NCBI GenBank assembly: GCA_913020735.1
Contig: CAJWBN010000008.1
Span: 1-36,605 of the forward strand
Reading direction: 5' to 3'
Length of the DNA stretch: 36,605 nucleotides
Source: an uncultured Acidimicrobiaceae bacterium
GTDB lineage: Bacteria > Actinomycetota > Acidimicrobiia > Acidimicrobiales > Poriferisodalaceae
The notes beneath the pieces were generated by a model. That model searched no databases. It was not told the DNA's origin and saw only the letters and a list, made by a program, of their open reading frames with translations. A program made the position numbers and the translations under genes. Shown here piece after piece: positions 8,340 through 15,679 of the stretch (its first letter is position 1; the number at the start of each line of letters is the position of its first letter).

Positions 8340-9590
8340 TCAACGCAGGGTTTCGTTCCAAGGGCCTTCGTCCGCTCGCGGCTCTTTTGGTAAACCTAAA
8401 ACGCGTTCTCCGATGATGTTGCGTTGGACTTGACTGGTCCCTGCGTAAATAGTTCCTGACCGTGCCGCCAAAAAACTATTTATCCAAGCGGAAGTGGTAT
8501 TGGGAGTTCCTGCATCGGCAGCTCCTAGCCCAGCCGCATACGCGGTGTCACCCTCCATGATCATGGCATCTGCGCCGAGGATGTCCAGGGAAAGTTCAGT
8601 CACTGTTCTGTGGTATTCGCTCCAATTCAGTTTGCCGATGGAGCTCTTCGGGCCCGGTGCTTCTCCGTTCAAAAATGAAGTCAAAACTTGTTGCCCTAAC
8701 CAACGCATTATTTCAACTTTGCTATGGCACCATGCCAGGCGTTGCCTAATGCTTTGATCTTCGGTCCGACCCTTAGCTTGCGCCATCTCAACTAGACGGT
8801 CCAACTCGGAGCGATAACGAAAATAAGTAGTTGTAGCCCCAAAGCCCCGCTCATACCCAAGAAGCGTCATAGCAACCGCCCAACCACCGTTGACTTGCCC
8901 GATGACATTTTCTTTTGGAACTCGAGCATCAGAAAAGAACACTTCGTTGAAGTGGCTGTGCCCAGCGATATTCACAATGGGTCGGACTTCAATCCCGGCC
9001 TGGTCCATTGGGCAAAGAAAAAAAGTGATGCCCTGGTGTTTAGCGTCTTCGGGAGCGGTGCGGCCCAGCACAAAGATCCAGTTTGCTAAATGCCCACTAG
9101 AGGTCCAAATCTTCTGTCCGTTGAGGACCCATTCGTCGCCATCCAACTCAGCCTTGCAACCTAGATTTGCCAAGTCAGATCCAGCGCCGGGTTCGGAGTA
9201 TCCCTGACACCAAAGATCGTCGCCATCGAGGATACGCGGCAAGTAATGCTTCTTCTGTTCCTCGGTACCCCATTCGATCAATGTGTTTCCGACCATGCCA
9301 ATTCCGAATCCATCATTGGAACCACCCGTCGGTAGGCCCGCCTTAGTGAATTCTTCAGCGATAATGACGTTTTCATTCGCAGACAAACCAGGGCCTCCGT
9401 AATCTTTGGGCCACATAGTTGCTAACAATTCGTTATCACTCAGAATCCGACGCCACTCACCCACGAATTCTGCTTTAGCATCGCCAGTCAAAGACCCGAT
9501 GCCCTGCCAATTAGCAGGAAGGTTTTCGCTTATAAACTTTTGGATCTTGTCGCGATAGGACTCTGCTTCTTCGGAATACGTCGGCTGCAT
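8340..9590 (-). CDS. Acyl-CoA dehydrogenase (FadE-type)
   Basis: This 416-residue FAD-dependent enzyme introduces an alpha,beta double bond in an acyl-CoA. Family motifs are WPKDYGGPGLS, LWCQGYSEPGAGSDLANLGCKA (FAD-binding), NGQKIWTSSGHLANWIFVLGRT, and the C-terminal SGTIYAGTSQVQRNIIGERVLGLP. The usual C-terminal catalytic Glu position reads Y-A-G-T. The base is then likely the Glu in LLGYERG, as in isovaleryl- and long-chain-type enzymes (inferred by alignment from memory). It is the middle gene of the run from the DsbA-like selenoprotein to the kinase. TACTGT sits 7 nt before the ATG, suggesting that it can also start its own leaderless transcript. The natural acyl substrate is unknown. Confidence 0.95.
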   Translation of the reverse strand: MQPTYSEEAESYRDKIQKFISENLPANWQGIGSLTGDAKAEFVGEWRRILSDNELLATMWPKDYGGPGLSANENVIIAEEFTKAGLPTGGSNDGFGIGMVGNTLIEWGTEEQKKHYLPRILDGDDLWCQGYSEPGAGSDLANLGCKAELDGDEWVLNGQKIWTSSGHLANWIFVLGRTAPEDAKHQGITFFLCPMDQAGIEVRPIVNIAGHSHFNEVFFSDARVPKENVIGQVNGGWAVAMTLLGYERGFGATTTYFRYRSELDRLVEMAQAKGRTEDQSIRQRLAWCHSKVEIMRWLGQQVLTSFLNGEAPGPKSSIGKLNWSEYHRTVTELSLDILGADAMIMEGDTAYAAGLGAADAGTPNTTSAWINSFLAARSGTIYAGTSQVQRNIIGERVLGLPKEPRADEGPWNETLR

Positions 9591-9597
9591 ACCCAGG

Positions 9598-9603
9598 ACA
9601 GTA
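9598..9603 (-). promoter_or_regulatory. -10-like TANNNT for the acyl-CoA dehydrogenase
   Basis: TACTGT lies 7 nt upstream of the ATG at 9590, in the 34-nt gap after the selenoprotein gene; there is no ribosome-binding sequence in between. Confidence 0.35.
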
Positions 9604-9624
9604 CAGCCATCAACGACCAGATGA

Positions 9625-10230
9625 TTATTTCAGTGGCTCTTCATCACCGTTAGCCATCGACATTTTCTCAATTACTCGGTCAAAAAACTCGTCATCCTGC
9701 AGGCCCGGCACCATGAGTTTGTTATCAATGACCCAACTCGGAGTTCCAGTCGCTCCCCATGCATGCGCACGTTCCATCGAAGAAATCACTGCTGGCCACA
9801 ATTCATCATTGGTGACCACTCTTTCGATTAATTCAGGGGGTACATCGAGGTCCCGCGCCAGGGTTGACAAAAATGCAGGGTCTTCGATATCTCGTTCTTC
9901 CACCCATATGGCTGCGAAAAGACGGTCATGATAGGTCTCTATAGCTTCGGGCGAGATATGTTCCACAACCAGAGCTGCTTGGTGTGCTTTCTTAGTTGGC
10001 TGAAACCGACTTGGCGGATTCATGACTACGCCGAGCTCATCAGCAATCGGCCGCAACGCCGAAAACTTTCGCTCATTTGGGCTACCACCAGCGGGAATCT
10101 CAGGGTGAAGTTCGTACGGAAGCCACGAAATATCGACATCCTGCCGCTCATTTAAACGGGCCGCCCGGGCCCGCGCCAGATGACACCAAGGTCAAAGAAA
10201 GTCGGACCAGACGATAATTGGCAGCGCCAT
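9625..10230 (-). CDS. DsbA/FrnE-like thioredoxin-fold selenoprotein (UPWC)
   Basis: The track shows only residues from 10056 down, beginning at an internal TTG, but the frame is open further upstream except for one TGA at 10192-10194. From the ATG at 10230 the protein starts MALPIIVWSDFL-U-PWCHLARAR, then DISWLPYELHPEIPAGG, as in FrnE/2-hydroxychromene-2-carboxylate-isomerase-like DsbA proteins, whose site is D-x-x-CPWC. The TGA falls exactly on the first, nucleophilic Cys, giving U13-P-W-C16. The cis-Pro loop GATGTPSWVI (P164) and helical insertion are present; total length 201 residues, normal for the family. A 7-bp GC-rich hairpin 17 nt downstream serves as SECIS. No signal peptide is evident, so it should act in the cytoplasm as a disulfide/selenenylsulfide oxidoreductase or glutathione-type isomerase. 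It diverges from an acyl-CoA dehydrogenase over 28 nt. The alternative is a nonsense-mutated pseudogene. Confidence 0.88.
10156..10174 (-). promoter_or_regulatory. SECIS-like hairpin of the DsbA-like selenoprotein
   Basis: On the minus strand, 17 nt after the TGA, the arms GCGGGCC / GGCCCGT pair over 7 bp (one G-U) around the loop CGGGC. The loop starts after 24 nt, the same distance as in the AhpD-like gene, and the loops differ by a single base. Confidence 0.78.
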
Positions 10231-10238
10231 ACGCAACG

Positions 10239-10250
10239 ACGGTATACGTT
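10239..10250. promoter_or_regulatory. Bidirectional leaderless promoter core (GTATAC centre)
   Basis: Two overlapping TANNNT motifs share the palindrome GTATAC. On the plus strand, TACGTT (10245-10250) ends 8 nt before the ATG at 10259; on the minus strand, TACCGT (10244-10239) ends 8 nt before the ATG at 10230. The symmetry suggests that both divergent genes are transcribed from one site as leaderless mRNAs. Confidence 0.45.
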
Positions 10251-10258
10251 CGCACGGT

Positions 10259-11515
10259 ATGGACTTCGTTATTCCCACTGACATTCAAAAATTAATAGGC
10301 GATCTCGACGGTTTTATTGAAGACGTGATCAAGCCAATCGAAAATGAAGACGACAACATTAGGTTTTTCGACCACCGTCGAGAAGATTCCAGAACCGACT
10401 GGGAACGCGACGGTCTACCAAACGCTGAATGGGAGGCATTGCTCGGTCGGATGCGACGCGAAGCAGACGATGCTGGCTTTTTGAGGTGGCATCTCCCTAA
10501 ACGCTTCGGAGGCCAAGAAGGTACAAACCTCGGTATGGCCATCGTGCGAGAGCATTTGGCTCGACGAGGATTAGGTCTCCACAACGACCTACAAAATGAA
10601 AATTCGATCATCGGTAACTTCCCAACTGTTCTGATGATGGAGAAGTACGGATCGGTACAACAGCAAGAATATTGGATACCCAAGATGCTGGAAGGGACAG
10701 CCCGAATTGGTTTTGGTTTAACTGAACCTCTTCATGGCTCCGATGCAACCTGGATGGAAACCACCGCTGTTCGTGACGGAGACGAGTGGATCATCAGTGG
10801 GGAAAAATACTGGAACACAGGTTTGCACCATGCAACACATGACTACATCTTTGCGAGGACATCAGGCTCCCCCGGGGAAGGCCACGGCATCACTTGCTTT
10901 ATCGTTCCGGTCGACTCTCCAGGATTCAGTGTCGAGGAATTCATGTGGACTTTCAATATGCCAACGGACCACGCTCACGTGCGCCTAAGTGAGGTTCGAG
11001 TGCATAACGACGACATCCTCGGAGAAGAAGGGCGGGGTCTCCAAACAGCGCAATTATTTGTCCATGAGAACCGGATTCGCCAGGCAGCATCATCTGTCGG
11101 CGCTGGACTTCATTGCATCGATCTTGCAGTTGACTATGTGAATAACAGGACAACCTTCGGGAAGCCACTCTCCCAGAATCAAGCAATCCAATTTCCGCTA
11201 GCGGAGTTATACACCGAAGCGGAAATGATTAGGGCGCTGATCTGGAAAACAGCTTGGGAAATGGATGAAGGCGTTGACCATATGGAGATCACGGATCGCG
11301 TCGCCATGTGCAACTACCGCGGAAACCGATTCTGTTGCGATGCCGCTGATCGTGCAATGCAAAGCTGCGGCGGCATCGGATATGGCCGTAAAATGCCTTT
11401 CGAACACATCTACCGACATCATCGGCGCTATCGCATAACAGAGGGCGCTGAGGAGATCCAGATTCGCAAAGTAGCGGGCAAACTGTTCGGCTATGCGGGA
11501 CGCGCTAAAGGTTGA
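10259..11515 (+). CDS. Acyl-CoA dehydrogenase
   Basis: At 418 residues this is a second, distinct acyl-CoA dehydrogenase subtype. It has HLPKRFGGQEGTN, IGFGLTEPLHGSDATWMETTAV (FAD/substrate loop), ISGEKYWNTG, and the C-terminal YRHHRRYRITEGAEEIQIRKVAGKLFG. That last segment keeps the TEG-type Glu in the place of the medium-chain enzyme base. The mid-domain contains HENRIRQAASSVGAG. The N-terminus carries an unusual acidic/Arg stretch (DNIRFFDHRREDSRTDWERDG) typical of a clade of actinobacterial and proteobacterial dehydrogenases of unknown acyl specificity. It is transcribed divergently from the DsbA-like selenoprotein gene, with a symmetric promoter core between them. The stop is TGA used normally, with no SECIS-like hairpin needed. 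Confidence 0.95.
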   Translation: MDFVIPTDIQKLIGDLDGFIEDVIKPIENEDDNIRFFDHRREDSRTDWERDGLPNAEWEALLGRMRREADDAGFLRWHLPKRFGGQEGTNLGMAIVREHLARRGLGLHNDLQNENSIIGNFPTVLMMEKYGSVQQQEYWIPKMLEGTARIGFGLTEPLHGSDATWMETTAVRDGDEWIISGEKYWNTGLHHATHDYIFARTSGSPGEGHGITCFIVPVDSPGFSVEEFMWTFNMPTDHAHVRLSEVRVHNDDILGEEGRGLQTAQLFVHENRIRQAASSVGAGLHCIDLAVDYVNNRTTFGKPLSQNQAIQFPLAELYTEAEMIRALIWKTAWEMDEGVDHMEITDRVAMCNYRGNRFCCDAADRAMQSCGGIGYGRKMPFEHIYRHHRRYRITEGAEEIQIRKVAGKLFGYAGRAKG

Positions 11516-11520
11516 TAGAA

Positions 11521-11538
11521 GCGGCCTGCAACGGCCGC
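11521..11538. terminator. Hairpin between convergent genes (candidate bidirectional terminator)
   Basis: GCGGCC and GGCCGC pair perfectly over 6 bp around the loop TGCAAC, between the stops of the plus-strand dehydrogenase (11515) and the minus-strand MaoC gene (11549). It is followed only by a short CTTTAA, so a classical U-tract is weak. Confidence 0.4.
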
Positions 11539-11548
11539 CGGCGTAGCT

Positions 11549-11968
11549 TTAATCGACTCGAGCTGTGGCGTTACCTGTCAACACGAACTTTTCATCTTGG
11601 TTTGTCGTTGAAATAGTCAAATCAACAAGTGTCTGACCATTCTCTTCTCGAACTTCGGCTACCTCCGCTCGCGCTGTCAAAGTGTCGCCTGGCCAAACTT
11701 GGTTAACGAAACGCACGCCGTAGTAGGTAAGGCGTCCATCACCGACATAGTTAGTAACCATTCGCCCGGTCATTCCCATCGTCAGCATCCCATGAGCAAA
11801 CACCGTCGGGTATCCCGCGACCTCTGTAACGAATTTTTCGTCACTGTGCACTGGGTTGTAATCGCCGGAGGCCCCTGCGTATTGCACTATTTGAGTCCGA
11901 GTTAGGTCCTCAACAATCACTTCAGAGTATGAATCGCCGACATTGAGTTCATCTGCTTTTAATCCCAT
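11549..11968 (-). CDS. MaoC-type (R)-enoyl-CoA hydratase
   Basis: This 139-residue single hotdog protein carries the hydratase-2 motif YAGASGDYNPVHSDE, in which Asp and His form the catalytic dyad, then the typical FAHGMLTMGMTGRMV. Such proteins hydrate trans-2-enoyl-CoA (or enoyl-ACP) to the 3R-hydroxy form. It follows the FAS1-like partner gene by 10 nt, with an AGGAGA site that includes the partner's TAG stop, so they are translationally coupled. In Actinobacteria such split pairs form a heterodimer in which this subunit supplies catalysis; by analogy they serve mycolic-type fatty-acid synthesis (HadAB) or steroid side-chain beta-oxidation. Confidence 0.93.
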   Translation of the reverse strand: MGLKADELNVGDSYSEVIVEDLTRTQIVQYAGASGDYNPVHSDEKFVTEVAGYPTVFAHGMLTMGMTGRMVTNYVGDGRLTYYGVRFVNQVWPGDTLTARAEVAEVREENGQTLVDLTISTTNQDEKFVLTGNATARVD

Positions 11969-11978
11969 TGCATTTCTC

Positions 11979-12500
11979 CTACTGCTCGATGACTTTTTCT
12001 GTCACAACACCGACACTGCGGGCGGTCACAACAAGCTCGCCATCTTGGTCGCGGTATTCGGTAATACTTTCACTGAATTTCAGCACACCAGCTCTCTTAG
12101 ATTCCTTTTCCCAACTTTCGCCTGGCTTGGTTTCTGCGCTTAGGACATCGCCCGGCTTCAAGTGTCTGTGATAAGTGAAATGCTGCTCGGCATGGAGCCC
12201 TCCGGCTGAGGAACCTGATTTTTCATCATCTGATTTGGAATCATCCTCGTCCTGCTTTTTTGCCAAAGTGCCCGATGCGGTTCCTCCACTACCAAACCAC
12301 TTCTGGCCATCTTTTGGACGCAGGAAATAGTCAGGATCGAACTGTGCGCTTGCTTGAGCAAAAGTAGGGGGAGCGATTATTGACCCCGCCTCTGTGTCGG
12401 CTGCGTGTGACTCGTCTGAGTAGATCGGGTTGCTGTCACCGATTGACCTAGCGAACATCAAGATGTGCGAGGCCTCAACTGGGAACCGTTCAACTGCCAT
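11979..12500 (-). CDS. FAS1-like (MaoC N-terminal type) dehydratase partner subunit
   Basis: This 173-residue hotdog protein resembles the N-terminal dehydratase domain of FAS1-like/HadA-type proteins: ERFPVEASHILMFARSIGDSNPIYSDE, then IIAPPTFAQASAQFDPDY, and later HAEQHFTYHRHLKPGDVLSAETKPGESWEK. It lacks a clear D-x4-H dyad of its own and would be the substrate-binding partner of the MaoC protein downstream. An unusual acidic, Ser/Lys-rich insertion (KKQDEDDSKSDDEKSGSSAGG) interrupts the middle and is likely a disordered loop. A GGGGAGAGC ribosome-binding site precedes the ATG, which supports this start. Confidence 0.88.
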   Translation of the reverse strand: MAVERFPVEASHILMFARSIGDSNPIYSDESHAADTEAGSIIAPPTFAQASAQFDPDYFLRPKDGQKWFGSGGTASGTLAKKQDEDDSKSDDEKSGSSAGGLHAEQHFTYHRHLKPGDVLSAETKPGESWEKESKRAGVLKFSESITEYRDQDGELVVTARSVGVVTEKVIEQ

Positions 12501-12567
12501 GCTCTCCCCTTTTCTTCAGTAGGACTTACTTGATCATGACATTTTTAGCGGACCTTGTCGCCTCGAT

Positions 12568-13356
12568 CTACTGAAGAGCCGTCAACATCATCTCGCGAAT
12601 CTGGTCGGGGGCTTCAAGCATCATCATGTGACCAATCCCTTCCAAATGCAGTAACTCAACCTCTGAAAACCCGGCAACAAGTTGGGCGGTCGCTTTAGGT
12701 GGAGTCATTTTGTCCTCGCTACCCACGATCACCGTAATGGGACATTTCACTTGTCCAGCAATATCGCCGGCTTCGTAAGAACTACAGGCAAAAAGATCGT
12801 TATAGATCACGCCATCAGCCGCTCGTTCCAGTAGTGCTTGACAACCACTTCGCATCCATAAACCCGGCGTTGGGTTGCCAGCGATGTGAGCCCGTGTTCC
12901 ATGAGCCCAAGCCGTCATCAGTTGTGGTGCGAGAATTTCATTGCGCTCAGCTGCCCCAAGTAAATCTGGGTGAACCGGCATAGCGGCAGCAGCTCCCATT
13001 AAGACCAAGCGTTCCGTTACATCGCCATGACGGGCTGCTGTTTCAAGAGCTATAAGGCATCCCATGGAATGTCCGACAAGTCGAACAGGTCCAAGATCGA
13101 GACTACGAATGAGGCCAGCTAGCCAATCAGCCATCTCATCTATGGTCGACAAAAGCTCTCCGCTCGAATCACCATGTCCCGGCAAATCGACTGCCATCGC
13201 AGAAAAGCCGTGATGCGCAAGATAACGAGTTTGCTGACTCCAAACCGTTCGGTCCATCCCAGCCCCGTGGACCATCAGAACCGGGGGTTGACTGTGATCG
13301 ATTTCGACCCCTCCGGTTGCAAAATTTACCGTTATTCCTTGAAATTCGAGATCCAC
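12568..13356 (-). CDS. Alpha/beta hydrolase
   Basis: This 262-residue hydrolase has the standard layout: PPVLMVHGAGMDRTVWSQQTRYLAHHGFSAMAVDLPGHGDS, the nucleophile elbow VRLVGHSMGCLIALE, a cap domain, ITVIVGSEDKMTPP for the acid, and LEGIGHMMMLEAPDQI for the His. The family covers esterases, C-C bond hydrolases and dehalogenase-like enzymes; the substrate is not apparent. It starts 3 nt after the stop of the sulfhydrylase gene, so the two are cotranscribed. Next to the fatty/CoA-ester genes, a thioesterase or ester hydrolase role is plausible but not shown. Confidence 0.92.
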   Translation of the reverse strand: MDLEFQGITVNFATGGVEIDHSQPPVLMVHGAGMDRTVWSQQTRYLAHHGFSAMAVDLPGHGDSSGELLSTIDEMADWLAGLIRSLDLGPVRLVGHSMGCLIALETAARHGDVTERLVLMGAAAAMPVHPDLLGAAERNEILAPQLMTAWAHGTRAHIAGNPTPGLWMRSGCQALLERAADGVIYNDLFACSSYEAGDIAGQVKCPITVIVGSEDKMTPPKATAQLVAGFSEVELLHLEGIGHMMMLEAPDQIREMMLTALQ

Positions 13357-13359
13357 AAC

Positions 13360-14655
13360 TTAACCCTTCTGCGAAGCTCTAAGAGCTCTGGCTAGATCGT
13401 TGATTATGTCTTCTGGGTCTTCTAGGCCGACTGATAGACGGATCAAGTCTTCACCTACCCCAGCAGCAGCAAGGTCCTCGGCGCTTAATTGCTGGTGAGT
13501 GGTTGAAGCTGGATGTATGACCAGCGTTTTGGCATCACCAACATTCGCCACATGTGACGCCAGCTGTACGTTTTCGATGAATCTTCGTCCGGCCTCTCTG
13601 CCGCCCGTAATCCCAAATGAGAGGATGGCACCCGCCCCCTTCGGTAGTAACTCCTTAGCGAGTTCATGGTCTGGGTGACTGCTAACAGAGGGGTGACTTA
13701 CCCAAGATACGGCCTCATTTTCTTCAAGGAATTCTATTACCGCTGTGGTGTTCTCAACGTGACGTCTCATTCGCAAAGGTAAGGTCTCCACTCCCTGCAG
13801 GAGGTGAAATGCATTGGCGGGGCTCATGGCGGCACCAAAGTCTCGGAGCCCTTCTGCCCTAGCTCGCATTGAGAGAGCTTGATGTCCGTATTCCTCAGCG
13901 AAGCTGATCCCATGGTATCCGTCGTATGGCTCAGACAAAGTTGGAAACTTGTCGCTAGCAGCCCAATCAAAACGCCCTCCATCGACCACGACGCCACCTA
14001 GAGCTATCCCATGCCCACCAAGGAACTTGGTGACTGAGTGCATCACTATGTCTGCACCTAATTCGATCGGTTTCATAAGGTAAGGGGTGGTGAAGGTGGC
14101 GTCCAACATCAGAGGCAGACCATGTTCATGCGCGATTTCCGCAATTACGGGAACGTTGAGCACTTCAATGCCTGGATTCCCTAAAGTCTCAGCAAACAGA
14201 ACCCTGGTGTCGTCAGTAATAGCTGCTCGCCAAGCATCCGGATCTCGAGGATCCACAAAGGTCGTATTGATGCCAAAGCGCGGCATAGTTAGGTTCAACA
14301 TGTTGTGAGAACCGCCATAAATGTTTCGGCTAGCGACAACGTGATTCCCTGCGCTCATTATCGTCGCGCATGCCAAGTGGAAAGCTGCCATGCCGCTCGC
14401 TGTGAATACTGCCCCAACCCCACCTTCGAGAGCCGCTAGACGCTCTTCCAACACGGCGACAGTGGGATTTGAAATCCGACTATATATATGTCCCGGCTGC
14501 TCAAGGTTGAAAAGTCCCGCCGCCTGTTCCGTGTCGACAAAGCTGTACGACGTGGTCTGGTAGATGGGAACGCCCCGCGAACCAGTAGTGGGATCGGGTT
14601 CCTGACCAGCGTGAAGTGACAGTGTGTCGAATTTCAGATAATCCGGTTCAACCAT
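13360..14655 (-). CDS. metY: O-acetylhomoserine sulfhydrylase/aminocarboxypropyltransferase
   Basis: This 431-residue PLP enzyme of the Cys/Met metabolism family matches O-acetylhomoserine sulfhydrylase in length. It shows TLSLHAGQEPDPTTGSRGVPIYQTTSYSF, YSRISNPT, GGVGAVFTASGMAA, LMLDATFTTPYL, and the PLP lysine in MHSVTKFLGGHG (about K210). The enzyme makes homocysteine (or methionine) from O-acetylhomoserine and sulfide (or methanethiol). The C-terminus HPASTTHQQLSAEDLAAAGVGEDLIRLSVGLEDPEDI is canonical. AAGGA sits 7 nt before the ATG. The downstream alpha/beta hydrolase is only 3 nt away. Cystathionine gamma-synthase or gamma-lyase are less likely on length and motif grounds. Confidence 0.93.
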   Translation of the reverse strand: MVEPDYLKFDTLSLHAGQEPDPTTGSRGVPIYQTTSYSFVDTEQAAGLFNLEQPGHIYSRISNPTVAVLEERLAALEGGVGAVFTASGMAAFHLACATIMSAGNHVVASRNIYGGSHNMLNLTMPRFGINTTFVDPRDPDAWRAAITDDTRVLFAETLGNPGIEVLNVPVIAEIAHEHGLPLMLDATFTTPYLMKPIELGADIVMHSVTKFLGGHGIALGGVVVDGGRFDWAASDKFPTLSEPYDGYHGISFAEEYGHQALSMRARAEGLRDFGAAMSPANAFHLLQGVETLPLRMRRHVENTTAVIEFLEENEAVSWVSHPSVSSHPDHELAKELLPKGAGAILSFGITGGREAGRRFIENVQLASHVANVGDAKTLVIHPASTTHQQLSAEDLAAAGVGEDLIRLSVGLEDPEDIINDLARALRASQKG

Positions 14656-14796
14656 GCTCTTATCCTTCGTCGTTAGCTAAGGATGCTACGCCCCTATCGG
14701 CGGATCCTCAACGAGGACAGTGAGGCTGGGTGGTTACGTCGTTCGACTTTTTCAACCAGGACATCCATTTGGTTACCCCTCTGTCTTCGGCAGGGC

Positions 14797-14802
14797 TAGC
14801 GT
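14797..14802 (+). promoter_or_regulatory. -10-like TANNNT that decides the SDR start
   Basis: TAGCGT ends 7 nt before the ATG at 14810. This supports 14810 rather than the track's 14720 as the translated start. Confidence 0.4.
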
Positions 14803-14809
14803 CACCCTA

Positions 14810-15658
14810 ATGACCCCGTCTAACAGTCTTCACGGTCCGGCAATAGTGACCGGTGCGTCTTCAGGTATCGGTAATGCTGTCTGTAAACGTCTAGCTGCAT
14901 CGGGAAATCCAATAATCAGTATCGATATTGACCCAAAAGGTCCATCAGTGGAAGTCGAAGGGCACTACGTATGTGATCTGGGCGACGAAGGCAGTGTTCT
15001 GCAGTTATTAGCTGACATAGCCAAAGATTTCGACCTATCAACAGCGTCTTCGCTCATCAACGTGGCAGGTGTTCCCGGGACTGAAGCTGCCTCAAAGGTT
15101 CTTGAAGTCAACCTGCTCGTAGTTCGTCGACTTAGCCGCATCATCGCATCCCACTTTTCGTCAGGTAGCACGATCGTAAACGTCGGTTCCATATCGGGAA
15201 ATGGTTGGCAGCAACGCCTTGAGATTTATCAATCCCTACTGGCACTTGACGATCGAGAGGCCCGAGACTGGTGGAGGGACTGGAATAAGTCGGTCAATGT
15301 CGACCCTTACAGCTTTTCCAAAGAAGCTGCGATTGTTTGGAGCATGCTTCATGCTGGCGAGTTGCAAGGAACTGGTATCAGATGCAATGTCGTAAGTCCT
15401 GGCCCCGTCGATACACCTCTCCTGCCGACCTTTCGAGAACAAATTGGAGATGATCGCATCGATTGGGTGGTAAGTCATGCTGGGCGCGCTGCCAATCCTG
15501 ATGAGATTGCGCAAGCAATAGAATGGTTGGCAGTTGGTGCTTCTTCGTGGGTGAATGGCCATCACCTTGTGGTAGATGGCGGTTACACCTCGGGCCTGTT
15601 GTCAGGATGGGTCAATGTCGAGAATGCCCCGACGCCCAAAGTCACTCGCGTCGAATAG
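14810..15658 (+). CDS. Short-chain dehydrogenase (coniferyl-alcohol/3-alpha-hydroxysteroid dehydrogenase-like)
   Basis: I start at the internal ATG (MTPSNSLHGPAIVTGASSGIG, 282 aa), which puts the TGxxxGIG nucleotide-binding motif at the usual distance and has a -10-like motif upstream. The catalytic Ser lies in NVGSISGNGW and the Tyr/Lys pair in DPYSFSKEAAIVWSM. A long insertion between them (QQRLEIYQSLLALDDREARDWWRDWNKS) is characteristic of the coniferyl-alcohol/3-alpha-hydroxysteroid dehydrogenase group. It oxidises or reduces a secondary or benzylic alcohol with NAD(P). The C-terminus WVNGHHLVVDGGYTSG is typical of the family. It stands alone between a divergent sulfhydrylase gene and a convergent CoA-transferase gene. 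Confidence 0.9.
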   Translation: MTPSNSLHGPAIVTGASSGIGNAVCKRLAASGNPIISIDIDPKGPSVEVEGHYVCDLGDEGSVLQLLADIAKDFDLSTASSLINVAGVPGTEAASKVLEVNLLVVRRLSRIIASHFSSGSTIVNVGSISGNGWQQRLEIYQSLLALDDREARDWWRDWNKSVNVDPYSFSKEAAIVWSMLHAGELQGTGIRCNVVSPGPVDTPLLPTFREQIGDDRIDWVVSHAGRAANPDEIAQAIEWLAVGASSWVNGHHLVVDGGYTSGLLSGWVNVENAPTPKVTRVE

Positions 15659-15679
15659 GCCTAAACGGGGTCGATCTGC

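Noticed and set aside
9625-10056. The track ORF as a complete 143-aa protein starting at an internal TTG
   Set aside because: It would lack the first strand and the redox motif of the thioredoxin fold; the upstream frame supplies both, with only the Sec-like TGA in between.
14720-14809. Upstream start of the SDR at 14720
   Set aside because: The 30 extra residues resemble no SDR N-terminus; the ATG at 14810 has a -10-like motif 7 nt upstream and places the cofactor motif normally.
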